In this document: one piece after another, positions 36,403 to 44,386 of the stretch
Position numbering within the stretch: position 1 is the first letter of the stretch
Layout of the letters: each line of letters begins with the position of its first letter
Source of the DNA: a virus
IMG/VR virus record: IMGVR_UViG_3300036398_002892
Location: 31,647-95,646 of that record
Reading direction: 5' to 3' (one strand)
Length of the DNA stretch: 64,000 bases
Program-made: the position numbers and the translations under genes
Notes under the pieces: model-generated
The model's input: only the letters and a program-made list of their open reading frames with translations
Databases searched by the model: none
What the model was told of the DNA's origin: nothing

Positions 36403-37302
36403 ATGTCAGATGATGCGGAAATTTTATTAGAAATACTACACGATATTCTTGGAGATGAAAAACTCCACTATGAATCAAAAGGTCAAATATCTTTTGACTG
36501 TCCGATATGCGATGAAGACCAACATAAAGGAAACCTCGAGGTAAATTACTTTGAACACGTATATAAGTGTTGGAGTTGTGGTGATGAGAATAACACAAAA
36601 GGCCCTCTTGGTAAACTTATAGATAACTTTGGAGACAAGAAACAAAAGAAAATATATAACTTACTTCAACCTGAAAACCATAAACCAAAAGAGAAACGTA
36701 AGGATTATTTAAAGTTACCGACAGGATTTACATTATTTAAAGATAGTAGTTTGGTTTATCCGGTTCGTCGTCAAGCTTACAATTACCTTAAACAACGTGG
36801 TATTACTGATGAGATTATTGAGAAGTATGGTATTGGGTTCTGTGATACGGGAGCATTCTCGGGTAGAATTATTATACCGTCTTATGATAATAAGGGTGTT
36901 TTAAATTATTTTATTGCAAGAAGTTGGGACCCAAACTCAAGGGCAAAATATAAAAATCCTGAAGCGTCCAAAGATGAGATAATATTTTTTGAGAACACAA
37001 TAAATTGGAATGAAGATATCCATCTTTGTGAAGGTGCGTTTGATGCTATATTCCTACCTAATAGTATTGCTATGTTAGGGAAACATATGTCCGAGTTATT
37101 ACTTAACACGTTGTATGAGAAAGCTAATGGTAATATAATTATATGTCTCGATTCAGATGCTTGGGCAGATGCTGTTAAGTTATACCACAATTTAAATGGT
37201 GGTAGATTATATGGTAAGGTTAAAATAATAAAATTAACGGGTGATGCTGATGTTGCCGATTTAAGGGGTAACATCAGTGATTACTATTATAAAATGAAAT
37301 AG
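36403..37302 (+). CDS. DNA primase, DnaG-type (zinc-binding plus TOPRIM)
   Basis: A 299-residue primase that makes RNA primers at the phage fork. A zinc-binding site at the N-terminus uses CPIC (Cys33, Cys36) and CWSCG (about Cys56, Cys59). A central DnaG-like segment (YLKQRGITDEIIEKYGIGFC, then FSGRIIIPSYDNKG) follows. The TOPRIM acidic motifs are HLCEGAFDAI (Glu ~209) and CLDSDAWADA (~247-256). No helicase domain is attached. The frame is open to 36310, but the host-type promoter at 36368-36398 lies in that extension, so I chose ATG 36403. It ends immediately before the nuclease gene. Confidence 0.85.
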   Translation: MSDDAEILLEILHDILGDEKLHYESKGQISFDCPICDEDQHKGNLEVNYFEHVYKCWSCGDENNTKGPLGKLIDNFGDKKQKKIYNLLQPENHKPKEKRKDYLKLPTGFTLFKDSSLVYPVRRQAYNYLKQRGITDEIIEKYGIGFCDTGAFSGRIIIPSYDNKGVLNYFIARSWDPNSRAKYKNPEASKDEIIFFENTINWNEDIHLCEGAFDAIFLPNSIAMLGKHMSELLLNTLYEKANGNIIICLDSDAWADAVKLYHNLNGGRLYGKVKIIKLTGDADVADLRGNISDYYYKMK

Positions 37303-38166
37303 ATGATTGATTTAAATGAAGTTGCAAAAGAAATAAGAGGGTTATTAGATAAACGAAGAGAAGAACTTGAACTAACATTCGTTGAGGACACCCACACTTA
37401 TTATATGAAGGATGAGACCGGAGTTATTAGAAGTGATTATCCATCAGTTAGTAAGGTAATGAAATACTTCTATGAAGAGTTTGATACTGAAGGGATATCA
37501 TTCAAGAAAGCCAAAGGTGACGTGTTTGTCCAACAACAATTATTAGATGAGTGGAAAGCTGCTGGGGATTATTCAACTAATATGGGTAGTAGGGTTCACT
37601 ATATGTTAGAGAAGAAAACCATTGAAATGTTTGGAAATTACAAAGAAGTAAGACAACCAATATTTGAATGTGACTTCACCCAAATATTAAAAGGTGATAG
37701 TATGATATCTGCCGGAACAGCATACTTAAACCTTATGATTGAGAGAGGTGCGGTGTTATTAGATACTGAGATTGTATTGGGTGACCCTGAATTAAAATAT
37801 ACCGGGCAACCCGATAAGGTATGGTTGATAATGAATAAGGAACAAACCGAGTTTGGATTAGTGATAACCGATTGGAAATCAAATAAACCAAAGAACTTTG
37901 AGGAGAGTCATTTTACCAAAAAAATGTATTATCCATTTGATAAATTACCAAACAACGCATTGGGTCACTACTTTACTCAATTACCATTTTATGGGAAACT
38001 CCTTATTAAAATGTTACAAGGAACAAAATATGAGAACATAAAATTGTATGGGTGTATTATAGTTCTTGTTAAAGAAATTGGGGAGTATGAAGAATTCCGT
38101 GTTCCAAAAGGAGTTCAAGAAACAATATTACAAATGGATATGTCGAAGTATTTGACTAAAAAATAA
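37303..38166 (+). CDS. PD-(D/E)XK superfamily nuclease
   Basis: A 287-residue nuclease of the RecB/Cas4-like type. The catalytic set is visible: Glu156 in LLDTEIVLG, Asp171 in GQPDKVWLI, Asp190-Trp-Lys192 in LVITDWKSNK, then Gln226 and Tyr230 in HYFTQLPFYGKLL, matching the E...D...(D/E)xK...QxxxY order. An N-terminal helix has a GSRVH motif (95-99), also common in this group. It probably processes DNA ends in replication or recombination. It starts directly after the primase stop and is followed by a 28-nt gap with nothing notable. Confidence 0.78.
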   Translation: MIDLNEVAKEIRGLLDKRREELELTFVEDTHTYYMKDETGVIRSDYPSVSKVMKYFYEEFDTEGISFKKAKGDVFVQQQLLDEWKAAGDYSTNMGSRVHYMLEKKTIEMFGNYKEVRQPIFECDFTQILKGDSMISAGTAYLNLMIERGAVLLDTEIVLGDPELKYTGQPDKVWLIMNKEQTEFGLVITDWKSNKPKNFEESHFTKKMYYPFDKLPNNALGHYFTQLPFYGKLLIKMLQGTKYENIKLYGCIIVLVKEIGEYEEFRVPKGVQETILQMDMSKYLTKK

Positions 38167-38194
38167 AAATTAACTAAATTTAAAATAAAAACAT

Positions 38195-38410
38195 ATGGAC
38201 GATTTATTAAAACCAAAAATTGATTTAAAACAACAACCGACATTAGTGTGTGAGGAATGTAGTGGTATCTACTTCAAAGAAGTTGTGATGATAAAAAAAG
38301 TTAACAAATTGTTAACAGGAAGTCAGGAAGATACTATCGTTCCGTTTCCAACTTACAGATGCGATGATTGTGGTCACGTAAATGAAGAATTTAAATTATT
38401 TGATAAGTAA
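38195..38410 (+). CDS. small zinc-ribbon protein
   Basis: A 71-residue protein with two CxxC knuckles: Cys19/Cys22 (LVCEECSGIYF) and about Cys56/Cys59 (YRCDDCGHVNEEF), which together make a four-Cys zinc ribbon. Such small ribbons in replication clusters may bind nucleic acid or a polymerase. It overlaps the next start by 1 nt (TAATG). Confidence 0.65.
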   Translation: MDDLLKPKIDLKQQPTLVCEECSGIYFKEVVMIKKVNKLLTGSQEDTIVPFPTYRCDDCGHVNEEFKLFDK

Positions 38411-38598
38411 TGAGATTAATTAAACGACCTGAAGTTTGTGGTATTTGTACCGCATCATTGTGGTGGATACCAACAATGACTTACTTCATTATGAAAATGA
38501 ATGGTGTTATTGCTCCGAGTAAAGAATGGGTGTGGTGGGTAGCAATTCCTGTTATGTTTTTAATTTGGGTATTATTAAATTGGAAAATAAAAAAATAA
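38410..38598 (+). CDS. small membrane protein, unknown (62 aa)
   Basis: A 62-residue protein with two predicted membrane helices (SLWWIPTMTYFIMKM at ~15-29 and WVWWVAIPVMFLIWVLLNW at ~40-58), a short loop and a basic tail (KIKK). It lies between the zinc-ribbon and gp47-like genes, coupled on both sides. Function unknown. Confidence 0.6.
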   Translation: MRLIKRPEVCGICTASLWWIPTMTYFIMKMNGVIAPSKEWVWWVAIPVMFLIWVLLNWKIKK

Positions 38599-38599
38599 G

Positions 38600-39388
38600 A
38601 TGATAAAAAAATTAGTTCACTTTAGTGACTTACATATAAGATTATTTAAAGACCACGACTTATATCGTGGAATCTTGAATAATATGTTGGAACAATTCAG
38701 AGAGATTGCTCCGGACAGAATTGTCTTTACCGGAGACCTAGTTCATTCCAAAAACCAAATGACACCGGAACTTATTGAGTTTGTTGCTTGGATTCTTACG
38801 GAATGTTCTCAAATAGCAAAAACGATTATTATAATTGGAAACCACGACTTCTTGGAGAGTAACTCTTCAAGGTTGGATGCTCTTACACCAGTGATTGATT
38901 CGTTGAAGAACGACAACATCGTGTATTTGAAGAACAGAGGTGAATATGAGGACGATAATGTTGATTGGGTAGTGTATTCATTACTTGACCATAACATTCC
39001 ACCTGAGATTGAAAAAACCGGTAGATTGAAGATTGGTTTATTTCACGGGCCAGTTCAGGGATTAACAACCGACATTGGATATAAGTTTGAAACCGGATTT
39101 GAAACAGATAAATTTAACGGATGTGATTTGGTTTTATGTGGGGATATTCACAAAAGACAAATCTTTAATATTCCGGGTGGAAAGAAAGCATATATGGTGG
39201 GTTCGACAATTCAACAGAACTATGGTGAGACCATAACCAAACACGGGTTTGGTATCTACAATCTTGAGACAGATGATTATTCATTTGTTGATTTGGATAA
39301 TCCAAAACCTTTCTTATCATTTAAGATGAAATCATTTGATGATATAATAAACGGAACTGAAAAATTAGTTAATAGTGGGAAATCTTAG
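38600..39388 (+). CDS. 47: recombination nuclease, gp47/SbcD/Mre11-like
   Basis: A 262-residue calcineurin-like phosphoesterase. All metal motifs are seen: HFSDLHIR (Asp10, His12), VFTGDLVHS (Asp46), IIGNHDF (Asn81, His82), GLFHGPV (His ~154) and LCGDIHKRQ (~182-190). In T4, gp47 with gp46 resects double-strand ends to start recombination-dependent replication, and gp46 is encoded at 41946. The protein is about 75 residues shorter than T4 gp47, mostly at the C-terminus. Seven small genes separate the two partners, while in T4 they are nearly adjacent. Confidence 0.9.
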   Translation: MIKKLVHFSDLHIRLFKDHDLYRGILNNMLEQFREIAPDRIVFTGDLVHSKNQMTPELIEFVAWILTECSQIAKTIIIIGNHDFLESNSSRLDALTPVIDSLKNDNIVYLKNRGEYEDDNVDWVVYSLLDHNIPPEIEKTGRLKIGLFHGPVQGLTTDIGYKFETGFETDKFNGCDLVLCGDIHKRQIFNIPGGKKAYMVGSTIQQNYGETITKHGFGIYNLETDDYSFVDLDNPKPFLSFKMKSFDDIINGTEKLVNSGKS

Positions 39389-39632
39389 AGACAAATATAC
39401 TGATGAAGAGTGGGATGAACTTGAAAGAGAGATTGAACACGAAAAAAAATTGGGACAACCCGATGATAGGTATTTAACAATTTTTGTTGATAATTTAACT
39501 AAAGACCAATTAATTCAACTCAAAAATAAATTAATTGAATGTGATACACCAAGACATCAATATTGGAGAATTGATGATTGGATAAAGTATAGAGAAAATA
39601 AAGAACGTGAGACAAATACAATTAACGACTAG
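39375..39632 (+). CDS. small acidic/helical protein, unknown (85 aa, GTG start)
   Basis: An 85-residue charged protein with a GTG start inside the end of the gp47-like gene (14-nt overlap). The sequence begins MGNLRDKYTDEEWDELEREI and has an FVDNLTKDQLIQLKNKLIEC helix with a D/E-x2-L pattern. It overlaps the next gene by 26 nt. No known family, although the long overlaps suggest coupled expression. Confidence 0.5.
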   Translation: MGNLRDKYTDEEWDELEREIEHEKKLGQPDDRYLTIFVDNLTKDQLIQLKNKLIECDTPRHQYWRIDDWIKYRENKERETNTIND

Positions 39633-40296
39633 TCAATTAAAATCTGTACAAGAATATTGTAAATTAAATAAAATTGAAGATGTCGACAATTTTATCACAA
39701 AATGTTTTGCGTCCGGATTTAGTATTGAAAAGTACGGGTTACTTGGTGAAGATTCGGAAAAACCGGTAGAGATTGAAATTATCAAAGAAATACGGGTTGA
39801 AGTTCCGGTTGAAGTCATCAAGGAGGTTGAAAAAATTGTTGAAGTTGTTAAGGAAGTTCCGGTCGAAACCATCAAAGAAGTTGAGGTCATCAAATATGTT
39901 GATAGAGAGGTGGTTAAGGAGGTTAAAGTGGAAGTTCCTGTCGAAAAAATAGTATATATTCACGACAAAAAAGAAGAAGAAAGTGTCACAAATTTAGACA
40001 ATATTTGTGACAAACCTGAACCAATAATAGTTGAAAAAATAGTTGAAATTATTAAGGAAGTTCCGGTTGAAAAAATAGTAGAGAAAATTGTAGAAGTTGA
40101 AAAGATTGTTGAGGTAGAAAAACCAAATGATAAGGTATTACTTCTTCAAGAAACTTTACAGACATTAAAAAAAGAATTATCTTTAAAAAACACAAAGATT
40201 GAAGAACTTGAAAATAAAAATAAACAATTAGAATCTAATATCACAAATCAAAAAGCGGTGTATTTGAAAGGTTCTAACTTAAATGAAACAATGTAA
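39607..40296 (+). CDS. VPVEVIKEVEKIVEV repeat protein with a C-terminal coiled coil
   Basis: A 229-residue protein with a likely GTG start (26-nt overlap upstream). Residues ~54-115 and ~140-173 consist of Val/Glu/Lys repeats, with units such as EVPVEVIKEVEKIVEV. A coiled coil follows at ~176-220 (LQTLKKELSLKNTKIEELEN). The N-terminal 50 residues have a small helical domain (LTTSQLKSVQEYCKLNKIED). The same repeat type forms the tail of the membrane protein at 49126-49914. The repeats could form a charged extended strand for self-association. Function unknown. Low complexity makes homology searches unreliable. Confidence 0.55.
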   Translation: MRQIQLTTSQLKSVQEYCKLNKIEDVDNFITKCFASGFSIEKYGLLGEDSEKPVEIEIIKEIRVEVPVEVIKEVEKIVEVVKEVPVETIKEVEVIKYVDREVVKEVKVEVPVEKIVYIHDKKEEESVTNLDNICDKPEPIIVEKIVEIIKEVPVEKIVEKIVEVEKIVEVEKPNDKVLLLQETLQTLKKELSLKNTKIEELENKNKQLESNITNQKAVYLKGSNLNETM

Positions 40297-40642
40297 TATG
40301 GTATTATTAATTTGGTTACTAGCGGCATACGGAATGTCAAACATATTGGTCTATGGGTCAATATTTCAAGGATTAAGAAATTTTATAAAAGCGTGGGGTG
40401 AATCGGTATTACCTTTCAATGGGTTAGCTAAATTCATTGGGGATTTACTATCTTGTATGATGTGTACAAGTGCGTGGGTTGGTTTTTTCTTTGGAATTGC
40501 TTATTATTCACCATCAACATCTTTGATTGGAACACCAACTTGGATTGGATGGTTCTTTGATGGGTTGATTGCGTCAGGGTTTGTTTGGGCATTCAACTCG
40601 ATGGTAGAATGGTTTGAAGAAAATAGACCAACAAAGAATTAG
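40283..40642 (+). CDS. membrane protein, DUF1360-like
   Basis: A 119-residue protein with three likely membrane segments: VLLIWLLAAYGMSNILVYGS, AWVGFFFGIAYYS and WFFDGLIASGFVWAFNSMV. The LLSCMMCTSAWVGFFFG stretch resembles DUF1360 proteins, where a CxxCtxfWvG motif is conserved. The start could be 40283 (14-nt overlap) or the ATG at 40298, just after the upstream stop. Role in phages is unknown. Confidence 0.55.
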   Translation: MKQCNMVLLIWLLAAYGMSNILVYGSIFQGLRNFIKAWGESVLPFNGLAKFIGDLLSCMMCTSAWVGFFFGIAYYSPSTSLIGTPTWIGWFFDGLIASGFVWAFNSMVEWFEENRPTKN

Positions 40643-40645
40643 AAT

Positions 40646-41161
40646 ATGGAAAAAAGTTTAGGTGAATTTGTAATTAAGTTTTTACAAGACAAAACTCAAA
40701 CAAGAAAGATTATTAAGTGTGATGATTTTTTCCAATTGATTGAGGATATGGGTATTACTGATGAAAGTGACGATGTTATAAGTATTATAAATTATTTAGA
40801 AGAAAATAATACGGATATTAACTTTCACGGAGCAAACACTCAAAATTTTTACACTAGATATCGAAATATTGAAAGAAAAGTTCAGATGTCTAAAATGTTA
40901 AAAGGGTCTAAACCGGAAGTACAAAAACTAATTGAAAAAGTTGAAAGTATAACAGTTAAAGAAAGACCAGATTGGTTAGAAACGTATAGAAATGATGATG
41001 AGGGTGAATCACCTGTCGCTTATACAGATAAAGATAATAATTTAGGTAAAAGTATTCTTGATAGATTAACTAATGAAATTAGAGAACGAGTTGAAAATGA
41101 ACCGGGGATTACTTTAGATGAAATACAAGAACAAATGAATAACGAAATAAATAACAATTAA
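40646..41161 (+). CDS. hypothetical protein (171 aa)
   Basis: A 171-residue acidic protein without a recognised domain. The first third is helical (SLGEFVIKFLQDKTQTRKII), with a basic patch in the middle (YRNIERKVQMSKMLKGSKP) and an acidic C-terminus (LDEIQEQMNNEINNN). It may be a DNA- or protein-binding accessory factor of the adjacent recombination genes. This is only positional. Confidence 0.5.
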   Translation: MEKSLGEFVIKFLQDKTQTRKIIKCDDFFQLIEDMGITDESDDVISIINYLEENNTDINFHGANTQNFYTRYRNIERKVQMSKMLKGSKPEVQKLIEKVESITVKERPDWLETYRNDDEGESPVAYTDKDNNLGKSILDRLTNEIRERVENEPGITLDEIQEQMNNEINNN

Positions 41162-41177
41162 ATAAATAAATACAATT

Positions 41178-41441
41178 ATGCCAAAGTCAAAATTACGTGG
41201 TGGAGCAAAGGCTCACAACAAAAGAGTTACAACAAGAAACAACACTCTTAGAGGATTAAGAAAGAAAGCTCAAGCGGAGTATCAAGAAATGTTTGAGAAA
41301 CAAATGGAAGCGTTAAAAGTTCAATACCAAAATGAAAATGGTGAAACTACTGAATTAAATGCTGAGGTTCTTGGTGACGCAAATGATATTAACGTAACGG
41401 ATGTTGAAGTTGTAACTCCTGAAGTAACTGATGAGAACTAA
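41178..41441 (+). CDS. small protein with a basic N-terminus and acidic C-terminus
   Basis: An 87-residue protein with a strongly basic first ~30 residues (PKSKLRGGAKAHNKRVTTRN), a helix (YQEMFEKQMEALKVQYQN) and an acidic tail (NVTDVEVVTPEVTDEN). The basic arm suggests nucleic acid binding. It overlaps the next gene by 11 nt. No family recognised. Confidence 0.5.
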   Translation: MPKSKLRGGAKAHNKRVTTRNNTLRGLRKKAQAEYQEMFEKQMEALKVQYQNENGETTELNAEVLGDANDINVTDVEVVTPEVTDEN

Positions 41442-41940
41442 GATAGTATCAGCATTTCCCGGAGTAGGGAAAACAACTTTTCATAAAAATAATCCGGAAA
41501 CAACTTTGGATTCTGATTCAAGTGGGTTTAGTTGGGTTATAAATGAAAATGGTGAAAAGATAAGAAATCCTGAGTTCCCACAGAACTATATTACCCATAT
41601 CAAAGAGAATATTGGTAAATACAAATACATCTTTGTTTCTTCACATAAAGAAGTTAGAGATGCGTTATTGGATAATTGTCTATATTTCTATTTGGTTTAT
41701 CCGGATGATAACCGAAAAGATGAGTTTATTCAACGATATAGAGATAGAGGTAACGACGAGAACTTTATTAAGTTGGTTGATTCTAAATGGAATGAATGGA
41801 TGTCAGAATACTATTGGATGGATAGAGGTTGTGAAAAACTAACCGCATACGATGATTGGAATTTAGATACCGTGTTGGAAGCTCAAGATAGGAGAGACGG
41901 TGGTGATGTCATTGAAGAAGATGTAGAAGAACTGAATTAA
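41431..41940 (+). CDS. P-loop protein, probable nucleotide kinase-like
   Basis: A 169-residue protein with a Walker A motif at the N-terminus (VSAFPGVGKTTF), a likely lid/base-binding region (DSDSSGFSWVINENGEKIRN) and a YFYLVYPDDNRKDEFIQRYR strand-helix that recalls the Arg-containing segment of nucleoside/nucleotide kinases. No clear Walker B beyond YIFVSS is seen. A metabolic kinase role is plausible next to replication genes, but the substrate cannot be told. An 11-nt overlap upstream and a 5-nt gap before gp46 indicate one operon. Confidence 0.55.
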   Translation: MRTKIVSAFPGVGKTTFHKNNPETTLDSDSSGFSWVINENGEKIRNPEFPQNYITHIKENIGKYKYIFVSSHKEVRDALLDNCLYFYLVYPDDNRKDEFIQRYRDRGNDENFIKLVDSKWNEWMSEYYWMDRGCEKLTAYDDWNLDTVLEAQDRRDGGDVIEEDVEELN

Positions 41941-41945
41941 AACAA

Positions 41946-44315
41946 ATGGATTTATTTAATCCCCCAATCGAATTTAATTACACAATAATGATAAAAGATT
42001 TAGATATCACAAGTTTTGATAATCCTTACCTACAGATTGTATGGGAGGACTATGCTGAAAACTTTACACAAGAAAAAATAAAAAGTGTTCGTCATTACTT
42101 CCAAAAGAAGTACAACACAACCAATGTCAACGTAATTACGAAGACAAAGGTTGCTCAAGACACCACACATACCGTAGACATATCCTTTAACATCTTGGAT
42201 GAGAACTATCAATTAGAATTAGTTCGTTCATTCTTGGAGTCAAAAGGGAATATGGAACACTACGATGATATCTACCAACTTAATAGTATTGTAGATAACA
42301 AATTATTACAAGACCAAACCGATGTCACTCCGTTTAAGAGATGGTACATTAAGAACATTGAGTTCTCAAACTTTTTATCCTATGGTGAGAATCAGAAGAT
42401 AGATTTTGAGAAGTGTGATGGGATTACGGTTGTAGAGTCAAACCCACCTAACTTTGGGGGTAAGACAGTTCTTACTGTGGATTTACTTATGTTCTTATTT
42501 TTTAATGAGACAACCAAGACATCAAAAGCTGAGGAGATATTCAACAGATTTACTGAAAGAAACAAAGTTGCCGTAAAAGGTGAGATAACAATCGATGGTG
42601 AGGAGTACATCATATTGAGAAATATTGAGAGAAAGTTATCAAAGAAAAATGAATGGAACGTTAAAACCGAGTTGGACTTTTATAAAAGATTGTCTGATGG
42701 TAGTTTACAGAACTTCACCGGAGAACAACGAAGAGAGACCGAGGCGTTTATTAAAACGTCAATCGGGACTAAAGAGGACTTCTTAATGACCATTTTAACA
42801 ACTGCCACCAACTTGGAAGAACTAATTGATGCCAAACCTACGGCGAGGGGTCAAGTTCTTTCAAGATTTATGGGGTTGGATTTCCTTAAACGAAAAGAAG
42901 AAGCTGCCAAAGAAATTTATAGTGATTTCTCAAAAGGAATGTTATCAAACATTTATAACTCGGAACAACTTAAAACTGACAACCAAACTAATCAAGAAAC
43001 CATTGATACTCTAACGGAAACTAATGTTACGTTGGACACTCAATTGGAAGACGTTAAAGGTAGAATTGTTAAGGGTCAGGAGTATCGTGATGGATTATTA
43101 AAATCCAAACACAACATTGATAAGGAATTGACAATGGTATCTCCGGACAAAGTTCAAGAGGAGATTAATGGATTGGATTTACAAAAGGGTAAAGCCATTT
43201 CCGATAGAGATGGGGTTAAGGTTATTGAACCATCTGAATTTTACCACGAGGACAAACACGATGAGGTAAAACAAGAGATTAAGGACTTGATTACCAAACA
43301 AGCGGAGAACAACGCAAAGATTAAAAGTATTGAAGAACTTAAGAGTTCGGTTGATGGTGGAATCAAATGTGAACATTGTGGTATTGAACTTATGAATGCA
43401 GCTATAACCAACGCAAAAATTGGTGAACTTGCCGGGTTTATCACGCACAAAGAGGAATTGGAGGGGTTAATGAGTGAATTAACCAGCAAAGAAGAAGGTT
43501 TTGTCAATCTTAAAAAAGAGTTTGATGAGTATGAAAAAAACAAACTTATCAAAGAGAAATATGAATTAAGTGTTGAACGTTTCCAATTGATGATTGACTC
43601 ATTGAAAACCAAATTGGAAAGATATTCTGAAGTTCAGGATAAGATTGTGGAAAACAATAAGACAGACGGATTATTGATTAAAGCGGGAATCAGAATTGAT
43701 GAACTTGAGGGTGAGAAAAAAACCATTGAAACTAGTATCTCAAACAATAAGTTCACCATTAAAACTCTAACCGATAAAATTAATTCTAACTTGGAAACAA
43801 TTAGAAAAATCGCAGAAGAGGCCGAAAGAGAAAGAATTTATAAAATCTATTTGGAAATCTTTGGTAAGAATGGGGTAACCAAACTTATAATGAAAACTAT
43901 GATGCCACTTATTAATAGTGAACTTCAAAGATTGTTGGAAGATAGTTGTCACTTCAGATTAGAGGTTAAGATTAATGATAAGAATGAAGTTGACTTCCTT
44001 ATGATTGATAATAACACTCAAGTTGAAAAACCAATGTCTTCCGGTTCAGGGTATGAAAGAACAATTGCCTCACTAGCGTTAAGAGCGGTATTAAGTAAAA
44101 TCTGTTCATTACCAAGAGCAAATGTTGTTGTGTTTGATGAGGTATTCGGAAAAATATCCAACGACAACTTGGAGATGGTATCGGAGTTCTTCACAAAAAT
44201 TAAAGAATACTTTGAAAAGATATTTGTAATCACACATAATCCACTAGTAACGAATTGGTCGGATAATGTGGTGAGGATTAGAAAAGAAGAAAATATTAGT
44301 TATGTTTCCCAATAA
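41946..44315 (+). CDS. 46: recombination ATPase, gp46/SbcC/Rad50-like
   Basis: A 789-residue SMC-like ATPase that works with the gp47-like nuclease in end resection. The N-terminal ~130 residues are extra before the usual start (KNIEFSNFLSYGENQKIDFE). Walker A is atypical (SNPPNFGGKTVLTV, ~164-177). Two coiled-coil arms flank a Rad50 zinc hook (KCEHCGIELM, ~474-483). The signature is SSGSGYERTIASLALR, as in T4 gp46, and Walker B is NVVVFDEVFGKIS (~724-736), followed by FVITHNPLVT. The extra N-terminal domain is not recognised. The stop codon lies in the loop of a terminator hairpin. Confidence 0.9.
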   Translation: MDLFNPPIEFNYTIMIKDLDITSFDNPYLQIVWEDYAENFTQEKIKSVRHYFQKKYNTTNVNVITKTKVAQDTTHTVDISFNILDENYQLELVRSFLESKGNMEHYDDIYQLNSIVDNKLLQDQTDVTPFKRWYIKNIEFSNFLSYGENQKIDFEKCDGITVVESNPPNFGGKTVLTVDLLMFLFFNETTKTSKAEEIFNRFTERNKVAVKGEITIDGEEYIILRNIERKLSKKNEWNVKTELDFYKRLSDGSLQNFTGEQRRETEAFIKTSIGTKEDFLMTILTTATNLEELIDAKPTARGQVLSRFMGLDFLKRKEEAAKEIYSDFSKGMLSNIYNSEQLKTDNQTNQETIDTLTETNVTLDTQLEDVKGRIVKGQEYRDGLLKSKHNIDKELTMVSPDKVQEEINGLDLQKGKAISDRDGVKVIEPSEFYHEDKHDEVKQEIKDLITKQAENNAKIKSIEELKSSVDGGIKCEHCGIELMNAAITNAKIGELAGFITHKEELEGLMSELTSKEEGFVNLKKEFDEYEKNKLIKEKYELSVERFQLMIDSLKTKLERYSEVQDKIVENNKTDGLLIKAGIRIDELEGEKKTIETSISNNKFTIKTLTDKINSNLETIRKIAEEAERERIYKIYLEIFGKNGVTKLIMKTMMPLINSELQRLLEDSCHFRLEVKINDKNEVDFLMIDNNTQVEKPMSSGSGYERTIASLALRAVLSKICSLPRANVVVFDEVFGKISNDNLEMVSEFFTKIKEYFEKIFVITHNPLVTNWSDNVVRIRKEENISYVSQ

Positions 44316-44339
44316 AAGTTTGGGGAACATAATTTTTTT
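44301..44339 (+). terminator. terminator overlapping the gp46 stop and the next promoter
   Basis: A 12-bp stem, TATGTTTCCCAA / TTGGGGAACATA (44301-44312 and 44320-44331) with one T-G pair, has a 7-nt loop containing the gp46 stop codon and is followed by seven T. The downstream arm includes the TTTG of the next promoter. Confidence 0.85.
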
Positions 44340-44349
44340 ATTATCTTTG
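44319..44349 (+). promoter_or_regulatory. Bacteroidota-type promoter (TTTG-N19-TATCTTTG)
   Basis: TTTG at 44319-44322 and TATCTTTG at 44342-44349 with 19 nt between, an excellent match to the host-type consensus. It drives the nuclease-methyltransferase gene, with a leader of about 35 nt. Confidence 0.8.
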
Positions 44350-44386
44350 TAACCTAATATGGAATTTAAAAACAAAACTATAGACT

